From Pseudomonadota bacterium (GTDB lineage: Bacteria > Pseudomonadota > Alphaproteobacteria > Rhizobiales > Beijerinckiaceae), in assembly GCA_023386115.1 (NCBI GenBank), contig JAEWKL010000782.1, forward strand, positions 1 to 11,949: 11,949 bases of DNA. Reading direction: 5' to 3'. The notes below the pieces were generated by a model. That model ran no database searches. It saw only the letters and a list, made by a program, of their open reading frames with translations, and was not told the DNA's origin. The translations under genes and the position numbers were made by a program. Positions 6,033-11,949 of this stretch are shown here, piece by piece; position 1 is the stretch's first letter; every line of letters begins with the position of its first letter.

Positions 6033-9000
6033 ATGAGCGGCGGGGCGGAAGCGGCGGAGCGGACGGGCGGCGGCATAAGCCCTGGCTTGGGCTCTGACTT
6101 GGGCTCTGACAAGGCCGCGGCAGCGGGCAGGGTCCCGGCCGCGGAGCGCGGTGACCGCGCGGCCCGGCAAGAGCCGGAGCAGCAGGTCGCCCGGTCCGGC
6201 AACGATCCTGAGGCGGCCGACGCGTCGGGCGGCCTCGACCGCAGCCTCTTCCGCTACATCTGGCGCCATTCGAAGCGCGACCAGATCCTGATCTGCGCCG
6301 TCGTGCTGGCCTCGCTGCCGCTCTACTTCGCTTCCCTCGACCTGCCGCGGCGCATCGTCAACGAGGCGATCCAGGGCCACGCCTTCGAGAAGGGCAACGA
6401 GACCGCCAAGTTCCTGGTGCTGCGCCTCCAGATGCCGGACTGGTTCGGCCACGACGTCTCGCTGTTCTCAGGCTTCGACGTCGACCGGTTCGAGCTGCTG
6501 TTCGGCCTCTCCTCGATGTTCCTGCTGCTCGTGCTGATCAACGGCGCGTTCAAGTACTGGATCAACGTGGCCAAGGGGGCGCTCGGCGAGCGCATGCTGC
6601 GGCGCCTGCGGTTCCAGCTGTTCGCGCTGATCATGCGCTTCTCGCCCGACGCCCTGCGGCACACCAAAGCCTCCGAGGTCGCCACCATCATCCGCGACGA
6701 GGTCGAGCCGATCGGCGGCTTCATCGGCGACGCCTACATCCTGCCGGCTTTCCTGGGCACCCAGGCCGCCACCGCGATGGCGTTCATCCTGCTCCAGAAC
6801 GTCTGGCTCGGGCTCTTGGCCGCCGGCGTCGTGGGGGTGCAGTTCGTGGTGATCCCGCGCTTGCGGCGCGAGCTGCTGCGCCTCGGGCGCCAGCGCCAGC
6901 TCGCCTCGCGCCGTCTCGCCGGCCGGGTCGGCGAGGTGGTGGACGGCATCGCGGCGGTCCATTCCAACGGGGCCGAAGCCTGGGAACGGGCCGAGATCGG
7001 CCACCGCCTCGGCGGGCTGTTCGACCTGCGCCTGCGCATCTACCGGCGCAAGTTCATGGTCAAGTTCCTGAACAACCTGCTCGCGCAGATGACGCCGTTC
7101 CTGTTCTACTGCATCGGCGGCTACTTCGCCCTGAAAGGCCAGCTCAGCATCGGCCAGCTCGTCGCGGTGATCGCGGCCTATCGCGACCTGCCGCCGCCCC
7201 TGAAGGAGCTGATCGACTGGGACCAGCAGCGCCTCGACGTGCAGGTGAAGTACGAGCAGGTGCTGCAGCAATTCCTGCCCGAGCGGCTGATCGGGCTCGA
7301 CGCGCCGGGCCGCGACGACACCCTGTGCGGGCGGCTGGCCGCCGAGGGCGTCGGCGTCCAGGAGCCGCACGGGCCGGTGCTGGCCAACGTCTCCCTCAGC
7401 CTGCCGCTCCCGGCCGTGATCGGCATCGTCAGCGACGGCGGTCCCGCCGCCTCGACCTTCGCCCGGGTCCTGGCGCGGCGCGTGGTGCCGACCTCCGGGC
7501 GGATCACCCTCGAGGACCACGACATCGCGGAATGGTCCGGCGCGGCGCTCACCCGGCGCATCGCCTATGCGGGGGTCGATCCGATCCTGTTTCCGGGCTC
7601 GCTGCGCGACAACATCGTGTACGGCCTCAACCGACGCCCGCCCGAGGGTGCCCAGATCGATGCCAAGGTGCTCGCCGAGGCCCGCCGCACCGGCAACCCG
7701 GTCGAGCCGTTCCCGGCCGACTGGATCGACTACGCCCAGGCCGGGGTCGCGGATGCGAGCGCCCTCGACGCCCTGATCCTCGACTGGCTCACCCGCATCG
7801 GCATGGGCGAGGAGGTCTACCGCTTCGGCCTCCTCGGCCAGGTCGATCCGGAGCGCCATCCCGACCTCGCCGCCCGGCTGATCGAGGCCCGGATCGCCTT
7901 CCGCGAGCGCCTCGCGGCGGAGGGGCGCGCGCATCTCGTCGAGCCGTTCGATCCCGCCCGCTACAACCACCAGGCGACGGTGGCCGAGAACCTGCTGTTC
8001 GGCGTGCCGACCACGACCGCGCTCACCGGCCGGGCGCTGGCCGAGCACCCGGTGGTGCGCCTCGTGCTCGACCGCACCGGCCTCACCGACGACCTCGTCA
8101 CCATGGGCGAGCGGATCGCCGCCACCATGCTGGAGATCTTCCGCGGGCTGCCGAGCGGGCATCCGCTGTTCGAGCAGTTCTCGTTCCTGGCCGCCGACGA
8201 ATTGCCGGAATACGAGGCGATCCTCGCCCGCCGCACCGCCACCGAGGCGTCCGCCGCGCGCCATGGCGGCGGCGCGTTCAACCGGATCCGGCGGCGCTGG
8301 ATCGGGCTCGGCCGCTACGGCTCGGCCGACGCGACCCGGCTCATGGCCCTGCCGCTCGCCTATATTCAGCCCCGCCACCGCCTCGGCCTGATCGACGACG
8401 CCTTTCGCGACCGGCTGGTCGAGGCGCGGGCGCAGCTGCGCCGGACCTTCGACGAGGCCGGGATCGGGGGCGTCGACTTCTACGACCCCGATCGGGTCTG
8501 CGCCGCGGCCCCGTTGCGCGACAACCTGCTGTTCGGCCGCATCAACCAGTCTGTCGCCGACGCCGTCGAGACCGTGACGGCGACCGGCACCGCCCTGGTC
8601 CAGGAGATGCGGCTCGCCCCCGCCATCACCCGGGTCGGGCTCGACCACCAGGTCGGACCGGAAGGCCGCTTCCTCTCGGGCGCCCAGCGCGCGGTGGTGA
8701 GCCTGGTCCGGGCGCTGGTCCGCCGGCCGGACCTGCTCGTCCTCGACGGCGCCCTGTCGCCGATGGGCGAGAACCGCGCCGGCACGGTGCTGGGCCTGCT
8801 GCTGGAGCGGTTCGGCCGCGAGAACAGCCTCGTGGTGGTGCTGCCGAACGACCGCATCGCCGACCGGTTCGCGCTGGTGCTGCGAGCCGCCGGCACGCAG
8901 ATCCACGGGCCGGAGACACCCAGGGGACGCATAGCGTCCCCGGACGAGACACCCGAGGGACGCACAGCGTCCCCCGAGGGGACACCCAAGGAACGCACAG

Positions 9001-9155
9001 CGTCCCCCGAAGAGACACCCATGGGACGCATAGCGTCCCCCGGAGAGACACAGGCGGGGGCTGGCGCTGCGGCGCCGGCTGCGGCAGTCTCCGGACGCGC
9101 CGAGGACGAGACGGGGCCGGAACCGGCGCGCGTCGAGCAGGATGTGAAGGCATGA
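6033..9155 (+). CDS. ABC-exporter-like membrane protein with degenerate ATPase domain
   Basis: The protein has 1040 residues; a normal half-exporter has about 600. Residues 1-67 are low-complexity. Residues 70-410 form an ABC exporter membrane domain with about six hydrophobic spans (84-103, 153-173, 233-256, 257-275, 354-370, 372-383). An ATPase-like domain follows, but its Walker A position reads SDGGPAASTF (467-476) without the essential lysine. The Q-loop glutamine is replaced in YAGVDPILF (512-520). The signature is LSGAQ (881-885). Walker B is LLVLDG (901-906) with Gly instead of catalytic Glu, and the switch His appears as Asn/Asp (VVVLPNDR). About 350 residues are inserted between Q-loop and signature, containing two further 'NLLFG' modules. 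It probably cannot hydrolyse ATP normally and may act as a sensor, scaffold or channel. ATG 6033 is accepted with a modest GGGGCGG upstream. Its stop overlaps the next gene (ATGA). Fold firm, function unknown. Confidence 0.88.
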   Translation: MSGGAEAAERTGGGISPGLGSDLGSDKAAAAGRVPAAERGDRAARQEPEQQVARSGNDPEAADASGGLDRSLFRYIWRHSKRDQILICAVVLASLPLYFASLDLPRRIVNEAIQGHAFEKGNETAKFLVLRLQMPDWFGHDVSLFSGFDVDRFELLFGLSSMFLLLVLINGAFKYWINVAKGALGERMLRRLRFQLFALIMRFSPDALRHTKASEVATIIRDEVEPIGGFIGDAYILPAFLGTQAATAMAFILLQNVWLGLLAAGVVGVQFVVIPRLRRELLRLGRQRQLASRRLAGRVGEVVDGIAAVHSNGAEAWERAEIGHRLGGLFDLRLRIYRRKFMVKFLNNLLAQMTPFLFYCIGGYFALKGQLSIGQLVAVIAAYRDLPPPLKELIDWDQQRLDVQVKYEQVLQQFLPERLIGLDAPGRDDTLCGRLAAEGVGVQEPHGPVLANVSLSLPLPAVIGIVSDGGPAASTFARVLARRVVPTSGRITLEDHDIAEWSGAALTRRIAYAGVDPILFPGSLRDNIVYGLNRRPPEGAQIDAKVLAEARRTGNPVEPFPADWIDYAQAGVADASALDALILDWLTRIGMGEEVYRFGLLGQVDPERHPDLAARLIEARIAFRERLAAEGRAHLVEPFDPARYNHQATVAENLLFGVPTTTALTGRALAEHPVVRLVLDRTGLTDDLVTMGERIAATMLEIFRGLPSGHPLFEQFSFLAADELPEYEAILARRTATEASAARHGGGAFNRIRRRWIGLGRYGSADATRLMALPLAYIQPRHRLGLIDDAFRDRLVEARAQLRRTFDEAGIGGVDFYDPDRVCAAAPLRDNLLFGRINQSVADAVETVTATGTALVQEMRLAPAITRVGLDHQVGPEGRFLSGAQRAVVSLVRALVRRPDLLVLDGALSPMGENRAGTVLGLLLERFGRENSLVVVLPNDRIADRFALVLRAAGTQIHGPETPRGRIASPDETPEGRTASPEGTPKERTASPEETPMGRIASPGETQAGAGAAAPAAAVSGRAEDETGPEPARVEQDVKA
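6086..6109 (+). repeat. 12-bp tandem repeat CTTGGGCTCTGA, 2 perfect copies, in frame
   Basis: Two exact copies (6086-6097, 6098-6109) encode the LGSD-LGSD segment near residues 19-26 of the ABC-like protein. The unit is close to the 15-bp unit CTTGGGCTTGAGACT at 5046. Confidence 0.85.
8913..9053 (+). repeat. 33-bp palindrome-bearing tandem repeat, 4 copies plus partial, in frame
   Basis: Units begin at 8913, 8946, 8979 and 9012, with a partial copy at 9045. Each contains GGGACGC-AYA-GCGTCCC or a close variant, a 7-8 bp hairpin with a 3-base loop; the third copy has one mismatch. The 33-bp period keeps the frame and encodes ETPxGRxASPx-type repeats at residues 961-1004 of the ABC-like protein. 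The array sits after the ATPase-like domain, so it adds a flexible tail. Confidence 0.93.
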
Positions 9156-9598
9156 CGCTTGAGACCGAGGTGCAGTCGCTGCGCCAAGTGCCGATGTTCC
9201 GCGAGGTGGATCCGGCCCGCCTGAAGCTGCTCGCCTTCACCAGCGAGCGGGTGCATTTCGCCGACGGCCAGCGCTTCTTCGACCGGGGCGACGCCGCCGA
9301 CGCGGCCTACCTGATCCTCGAGGGGGAGGCGGCCGTCACCCTGGACGGACCGCAGGGGCCGATCCGCCTGGCGCTGCTCGGCGCCAACGCCCTCGTCGGC
9401 GAGATGGGCATCCTGGCCGACCAGCCGCGCTCGGCCACCGTGACCGCGGTGGTGCCGACGACGGCGTTGCGCATCGACCGGCGGGTCTTCCTCGAGCTCC
9501 TGAGCCAGTTCCCGCAGATTGCGATCGCGGTGATGCGCGAGCTCGCCCACCGTCTCGAGATGACCAACCAGCAGCTCGCGCAGACGCGGACCGGCTGA
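9152..9598 (+). CDS. Cyclic-nucleotide-binding-domain protein (stand-alone, no DNA-binding domain)
   Basis: The 148 residues form a single cNMP-binding beta-barrel with its flanking helices. LKLLAFTSERVHFADGQ leads into FFDRGDAADAAYLILEGEAA (42-61). The phosphate-binding cassette GEMGILADQPRSATVTA (83-99) keeps the conserved Glu84 and Arg93, which contact ribose and phosphate in CAP-type domains, so ligand binding is plausible. After it comes a C-helix (VFLELLSQFPQIAIAVMREL) and no helix-turn-helix, so it is not a Crp/Fnr transcription factor. The ATG overlaps the stop of the ABC-like gene in ATGA, indicating translational coupling and a likely shared complex. It may make the membrane partner responsive to cAMP or cGMP; that is inferred. 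AAGG a few bases upstream serves as the ribosome site. Confidence 0.92.
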   Translation: MTLETEVQSLRQVPMFREVDPARLKLLAFTSERVHFADGQRFFDRGDAADAAYLILEGEAAVTLDGPQGPIRLALLGANALVGEMGILADQPRSATVTAVVPTTALRIDRRVFLELLSQFPQIAIAVMRELAHRLEMTNQQLAQTRTG

Positions 9599-9661
9599 CA
9601 GAGACACTCGGAGGCGTGCCCGCCAACGAGGCATGCCCGGCCATCGATCGGGGGAAGCGCC

Positions 9662-10423
9662 ATGGATCTCGCCGCCGGCCTGAAGGGCCGCCACGTCCTC
9701 GTCACCGGCGCCTCGGGCGGCTTGGGTGAGCATTTCGCCCGGCTCTGCGCGCGGTGCGGCGCCGCCGTCACGGTGGCAGCGCGGCGCAAGGAGAAGCTCG
9801 ACGCCCTGGTGCAGGACCTGGACGCCGCGGGTGCCGCGGAAGCCCGGGCCGTCGCCCTCGACGTCGCCGACCCGGATTCGGTCACGGCCGCCTTCGCGGC
9901 CCTGCACGCCCTGCCGGACGTGGTGGTCAACAATGCCGGCATCGCCGAAGGCGGGGCGGCGATCGACGTCGACATCGCGACCTTCGACCGGGTGATCGAC
10001 ACCAACCTGCGCGGGGTCTGGGCGGTCTCCACCACCGCGGCCCGGGCCTGGCGCGATGCCGGCCGCGGCGGCGTGATCGTCAACGTCGCGTCGATCCTCG
10101 GCCTGCGGGTCGCCGGTGGGGTCGCGCCCTACACGGTATCGAAGGCCGGCGTGGTGCAGATGACCCAGGCGCTGGGCCTCGAATGGGCTCGCTACGGCAT
10201 CCGGGTCAATGCGCTCGCGCCCGGCTATATCGGCACCGATATCAACCGCGACTTCTTCGAGACGCCGCCCGGCCAGGCGATGCTCAAGCGCATCCCGATG
10301 CGCCGGCTCGGCCGCCCGGAGGATCTCGACGGCGCCTTCCTGCTGCTCGCCGGCGACGCCTCCGGCTGGATGACCGGGGCGACGCTCCCGGTCGATGGCG
10401 GGCATCTCGTCTCGGGGCTGTGA
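9662..10423 (+). CDS. Short-chain dehydrogenase/reductase (classical SDR)
   Basis: This 253-residue enzyme has every classical SDR mark: VLVTGASGGLG (12-22, cofactor glycine motif), ALDVADPDS (65-73), VVNNAGIAEGG (88-98), the active-site Asn115 in DTNLRG, Ser144 in NVASILGL, Tyr157 and Lys161 in YTVSKAG, and RVNALAPGYIGTDI (181-194). The last pattern and the C-terminal GATLPVDGG are common in NAD(P)H-dependent 3-oxoacyl-ACP-reductase-like and alcohol dehydrogenase SDRs. AARRKEK after the second strand (39-45) has the basic residues that favour NADP(H). Start ATG 9662 has GGGGGAAG upstream. It follows the cyclic-nucleotide-domain gene after 63 bases and could share its transcript. The substrate is unknown. 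Its stop is 4 bases from the end of a convergent gene. Confidence 0.93.
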   Translation: MDLAAGLKGRHVLVTGASGGLGEHFARLCARCGAAVTVAARRKEKLDALVQDLDAAGAAEARAVALDVADPDSVTAAFAALHALPDVVVNNAGIAEGGAAIDVDIATFDRVIDTNLRGVWAVSTTAARAWRDAGRGGVIVNVASILGLRVAGGVAPYTVSKAGVVQMTQALGLEWARYGIRVNALAPGYIGTDINRDFFETPPGQAMLKRIPMRRLGRPEDLDGAFLLLAGDASGWMTGATLPVDGGHLVSGL

Positions 10424-10427
10424 CGCC

Positions 10428-10772
10428 TCATATCCTCGCGCCTTGACATCGACCCGTCGACGCCGAGGCGTCCGGATGGCAAGGCGTCCGGCGCATCGGC
10501 GCCGACGCCCGTTCGGGCTTGGCCGCCGCCTTCACCGCCTGGGCCGCCGCCAGAACCGCGGCGTCGAGGGCCGCGTCCGGGCGCGCCTCGTCCTTGCGGG
10601 CGCAGTCGAAGCCGGACCCCGCCAGGGTCACCAGCACGAGGCTCGTCAGGGCCGTCAGGATCGAGACGGCACCCGTGCGGTCGCGCCGGAACGCCGAGAT
10701 CGTCGTCGTCAGGCGGCGCGGATGGAACAGGGGAGAATGCACGACGCTCGGCCAGTGCTGGGCATCCGTCAT
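10428..10772 (-). CDS. Short TadE/TadG-like (Flp pilus) protein, probably a truncated N-terminal fragment
   Basis: The 114-residue product contains FRRDRTGAVSILTALTSLVL (28-47), then VTLAGSGFDCARKDEARPDA and ALDAAVLAAAQAVKAAAK. A basic 'RDRxGxV' box, one membrane helix and an 'ALDAAxLAAA' helix are the hallmark N-terminus of TadE/TadG-like pilus-assembly proteins. These normally continue for hundreds of residues; here the protein ends soon after in a low-quality tail (residues 80-114). It is therefore a short family member or a remnant. The start at 10772 is the first ATG before the motif, with no strong ribosome site. It is convergent with the SDR gene and lies 73 bases after the VOC gene stop on the same strand. 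Family similarity is fairly good; being functional is uncertain. Confidence 0.6.
   Translation of the reverse strand: MTDAQHWPSVVHSPLFHPRRLTTTISAFRRDRTGAVSILTALTSLVLVTLAGSGFDCARKDEARPDAALDAAVLAAAQAVKAAAKPERASAPMRRTPCHPDASASTGRCQGARI
10504..10520. repeat. 17-bp inverted repeat, partner at 11933-11949
   Basis: GACGCCCGTTCGGGCTT here is the exact reverse complement of the last 17 bases of the window. Beyond one mismatch, three more bases agree. Part of the match comes from an internal near-palindrome, GCCCG-TT-CGGGC. One copy lies inside the short TadE/TadG-like gene and the other beside the TadG-like C-terminal fragment. Confidence 0.6.
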
Positions 10773-10845
10773 CCCGTGACAACAATCTCCCGCAAGTAAA
10801 ACGCGCGCCTGACCGTTGAAGCTTTCCGCCGAAGCCGGCAGCGCC

Positions 10846-11289
10846 TCAGCCCGCCGAGTAGGTGATGAATTCGAGCAGGGAGCCGTCCGGATCCCGGAAA
10901 TAGACGCTGATGCCTTCGCCGACGGCGCCGTGACGCGGCACCGGGCCCATCTCGACCGGGACGCCGTGGCGCTCGAGATGGGCCATCGCCTCCTCGATCG
11001 GTCCGTGCCAGCGGAAGCAGAGGTCGCTGTTGCCGGGCATCACCGGCACCCGGGCCCGCGGCTCGCCGATCTGACCCGGCCCGTGGCAGTTCAGCTGGAC
11101 GCCACCGAACCGGTAGGCGTAGCCGCGCCCGACCGGGATCACCTCCGCGCCGAGGATGTCCCGGTAGAAGGCGGTGGAGCGCTCCCAGTCCGAGACGTGG
11201 ATGACGCAGTGGTCGAGGTGGATCGCCGGACGAACGATCGTCTCCGGCACCTCGGCCACGAGTTCGGGCAGAATCTCGGTCTCCGGCAT
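10846..11289 (-). CDS. VOC-superfamily protein (glyoxalase/extradiol-dioxygenase fold)
   Basis: This 147-residue single-repeat-pair VOC protein starts MPETEILPEL. It then shows AIHLDHCVIHVSDWERSTAF (residues 23-42) with likely metal-binding His27, FYRDILGAEVIP, YRFGGVQLNCHGPG (His69 a possible ligand), NSDLCFRWHGPIEEAMAHLE (87-106), and the closing motif YFRDPDGSLLEFITY with metal-binding Glu140. The pattern matches small bacterial VOC enzymes related to glyoxalase I, fosfomycin-resistance proteins and extradiol dioxygenases. The reaction is not predictable from sequence alone. The frame continues upstream without a stop into a TadG-like remnant, but ATG 11289 matches the usual start of the family. 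A weak GGA lies about 13 bases before it. No promoter was recognised. Confidence 0.9.
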   Translation of the reverse strand: MPETEILPELVAEVPETIVRPAIHLDHCVIHVSDWERSTAFYRDILGAEVIPVGRGYAYRFGGVQLNCHGPGQIGEPRARVPVMPGNSDLCFRWHGPIEEAMAHLERHGVPVEMGPVPRHGAVGEGISVYFRDPDGSLLEFITYSAG

Positions 11290-11385
11290 CGTCGGTGTTC
11301 CGTGAAGGTCGGTGCGGGGAAAATCCGGTCCGCGCGCTGGAGGTTCCGCACCGGCAGGGCCGGACCTCACGGGACCAGAGGATTG

Positions 11386-11949
11386 CTGGGCCAAGCGGAT
11401 CGGCTCGTCGCCCGGCGGGCCGATCCCGTCCGGCACCGGGACGCTGGAGGAGGCGTCGCCCGCAGGGATGACGAGGCTGGCGGCTGCCCCGGGTCCGGAT
11501 CGTGCGCGCCGCCACGGCCGTCCAGGGCGACTGGTCGGCGATCCGGTTGTTGGTGCCGCTCACCGTGAGGCCCGCATTCGGCAGGTCGATCGTTCCGACG
11601 AGCTTGCGGGCGTTGTCGGTCGAGATCTCGACGTCGCCGAGATCGCTGCGGTCCGGGACCAGCACGAAGCCCGCATAGGGCCCGCCCGTCCGGCCCTCGA
11701 GGTTCAGCACGGCATTGCCGCCGATCCGCGCCGCGAGCAGGCCCTTGAGGACGACCACGACGTCGCTGCCGGTGATCGTCGATCGCCCGCCGATGCTGAG
11801 CCCGGGGCCGCGAAGTTCAACGGCCTCGTCGATCTCGGGCAAGCCCGAGATCGACAGTTGATGCGTCGGCATCCGAGGCCGTTGGTGGCATACCGCCGCG
11901 CCTTCCAACACATTCGTTCGGAGGCGCCGGCTAAGCCCGAACGGGCGTC
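11386..11949 (-). pseudogene. TadG-like C-terminal fragment with a frameshift (cut by right edge)
   Basis: On the minus strand an open frame from the right edge encodes beta-rich sequence typical of the C-terminal region of TadG-like pilus-assembly proteins: GPYAGFVLVPDRSDLGDVEI, then STDNARKLVGTIDLPNAGLT and VADQSPWTA-like IADQSPWTAVAARTI. After ARTIRTR the homology jumps to another frame as AAASLVIPAGDASSSVPVPD, then GIGPPGDEPIRLAQ. The two parts join if one G is removed from the GGGG run at 11487-11490. The second part then continues in frame into the VOC gene without a stop. The left-hand partner and the true start are outside the window. It is a decayed or truncated gene, unless the extra G is a sequencing error. 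Confidence 0.68.

Noticed and set aside
6468..8906. 812-residue open frame on the minus strand
   Set aside because: It is antisense to the ABC-like gene, has no recognisable domain and has shadow-type composition rich in Arg, Gln, His and Asp.
8913..9053. CRISPR array
   Set aside because: There are no unique spacers; the units are contiguous 33-bp tandem copies in frame within a gene, and no cas gene is nearby.
7325..9151. Upstream extension of the cyclic-nucleotide-domain frame
   Set aside because: It is out of frame inside the ABC-like gene and Arg/Pro-rich. The real start is the coupled ATG at 9152.
8480..10405. 641-residue open frame on the minus strand
   Set aside because: It lies antisense to three genes with clear domains; GC-rich codon bias keeps such frames open.
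10466..10491. Direct repeat AGGCGTCCGG, two copies 16 bases apart
   Set aside because: Too short and in GC-rich sequence at the 3' end of a doubtful gene; no function can be supported.
10769..11911. 380-residue minus-strand frame covering the VOC gene and the TadG-like part
   Set aside because: Only its first ~125 residues match TadG-like sequence. The rest is the out-of-frame shadow of the VOC gene after the frameshift.

Overview
The window is very GC-rich DNA with strongly G/C-biased third codon positions. Its content fits an alphaproteobacterium of the Hyphomicrobiales, most likely Methylobacterium or a relative: EcfG-type stress promoters, a KGG stress protein and TadG-like fragments. 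The genus is an inference from style; there is no marker gene to prove it.

Region 1 (1-3559): a LysR-type regulator, cut by the left edge, is read leftward. Divergent from it is a two-gene operon encoding a beta-hydroxyacid dehydrogenase of the 3-hydroxyisobutyrate dehydrogenase type and an aldehyde dehydrogenase. A TTGCC-N5-GGCAA dyad in the shared spacer is a good LysR box. The pair probably performs successive oxidations in a small catabolic pathway of unknown substrate.

Region 2 (3560-5841): a compact stress-response island. Four matches to the alphaproteobacterial EcfG (general stress sigma factor) promoter lie here, all between genes. Three are perfect GGAAC-N16/17-CGTT and one is GGAAC-N17-GTT. 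They point at (i) a likely ~93-nt small RNA on the minus strand with a C-rich loop and an intrinsic terminator, (ii) an exported hypothetical protein plus a 68-residue downstream gene, (iii) a KGG-motif stress protein on the minus strand, and (iv) a 72-residue proline-rich protein. Two strong hairpins separate the convergent units. The stretch 3560-3745 holds nothing else I recognise. The 292-base spacer 5331-5622 holds the two divergent stress promoters.

Region 3 (5842-10423): an apparent operon. It encodes a 1040-residue ABC-exporter-like membrane protein whose nucleotide-binding domain has lost its key catalytic residues and carries three copies of the post-Q-loop 'DN/EN-x-x-x-G' segment. 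A translationally coupled cyclic-nucleotide-binding-domain protein and a classical short-chain dehydrogenase follow. The ABC-like gene also carries a C-terminal array of 33-bp palindromic repeats, translated as 11-residue repeats.

Region 4 (10424-11949, minus strand): a VOC/glyoxalase-fold protein sits between two TadE/TadG-like (Flp pilus) remnants. One is a short N-terminal fragment downstream of it. The other is a frameshifted C-terminal fragment upstream, cut by the right edge.

Short tandem repeats with a CTTG core and 12- or 15-bp units recur at several places between and inside genes (about 2015, 2078, 5046, 5907 and 6086). They look like one recurring theme of this genome.
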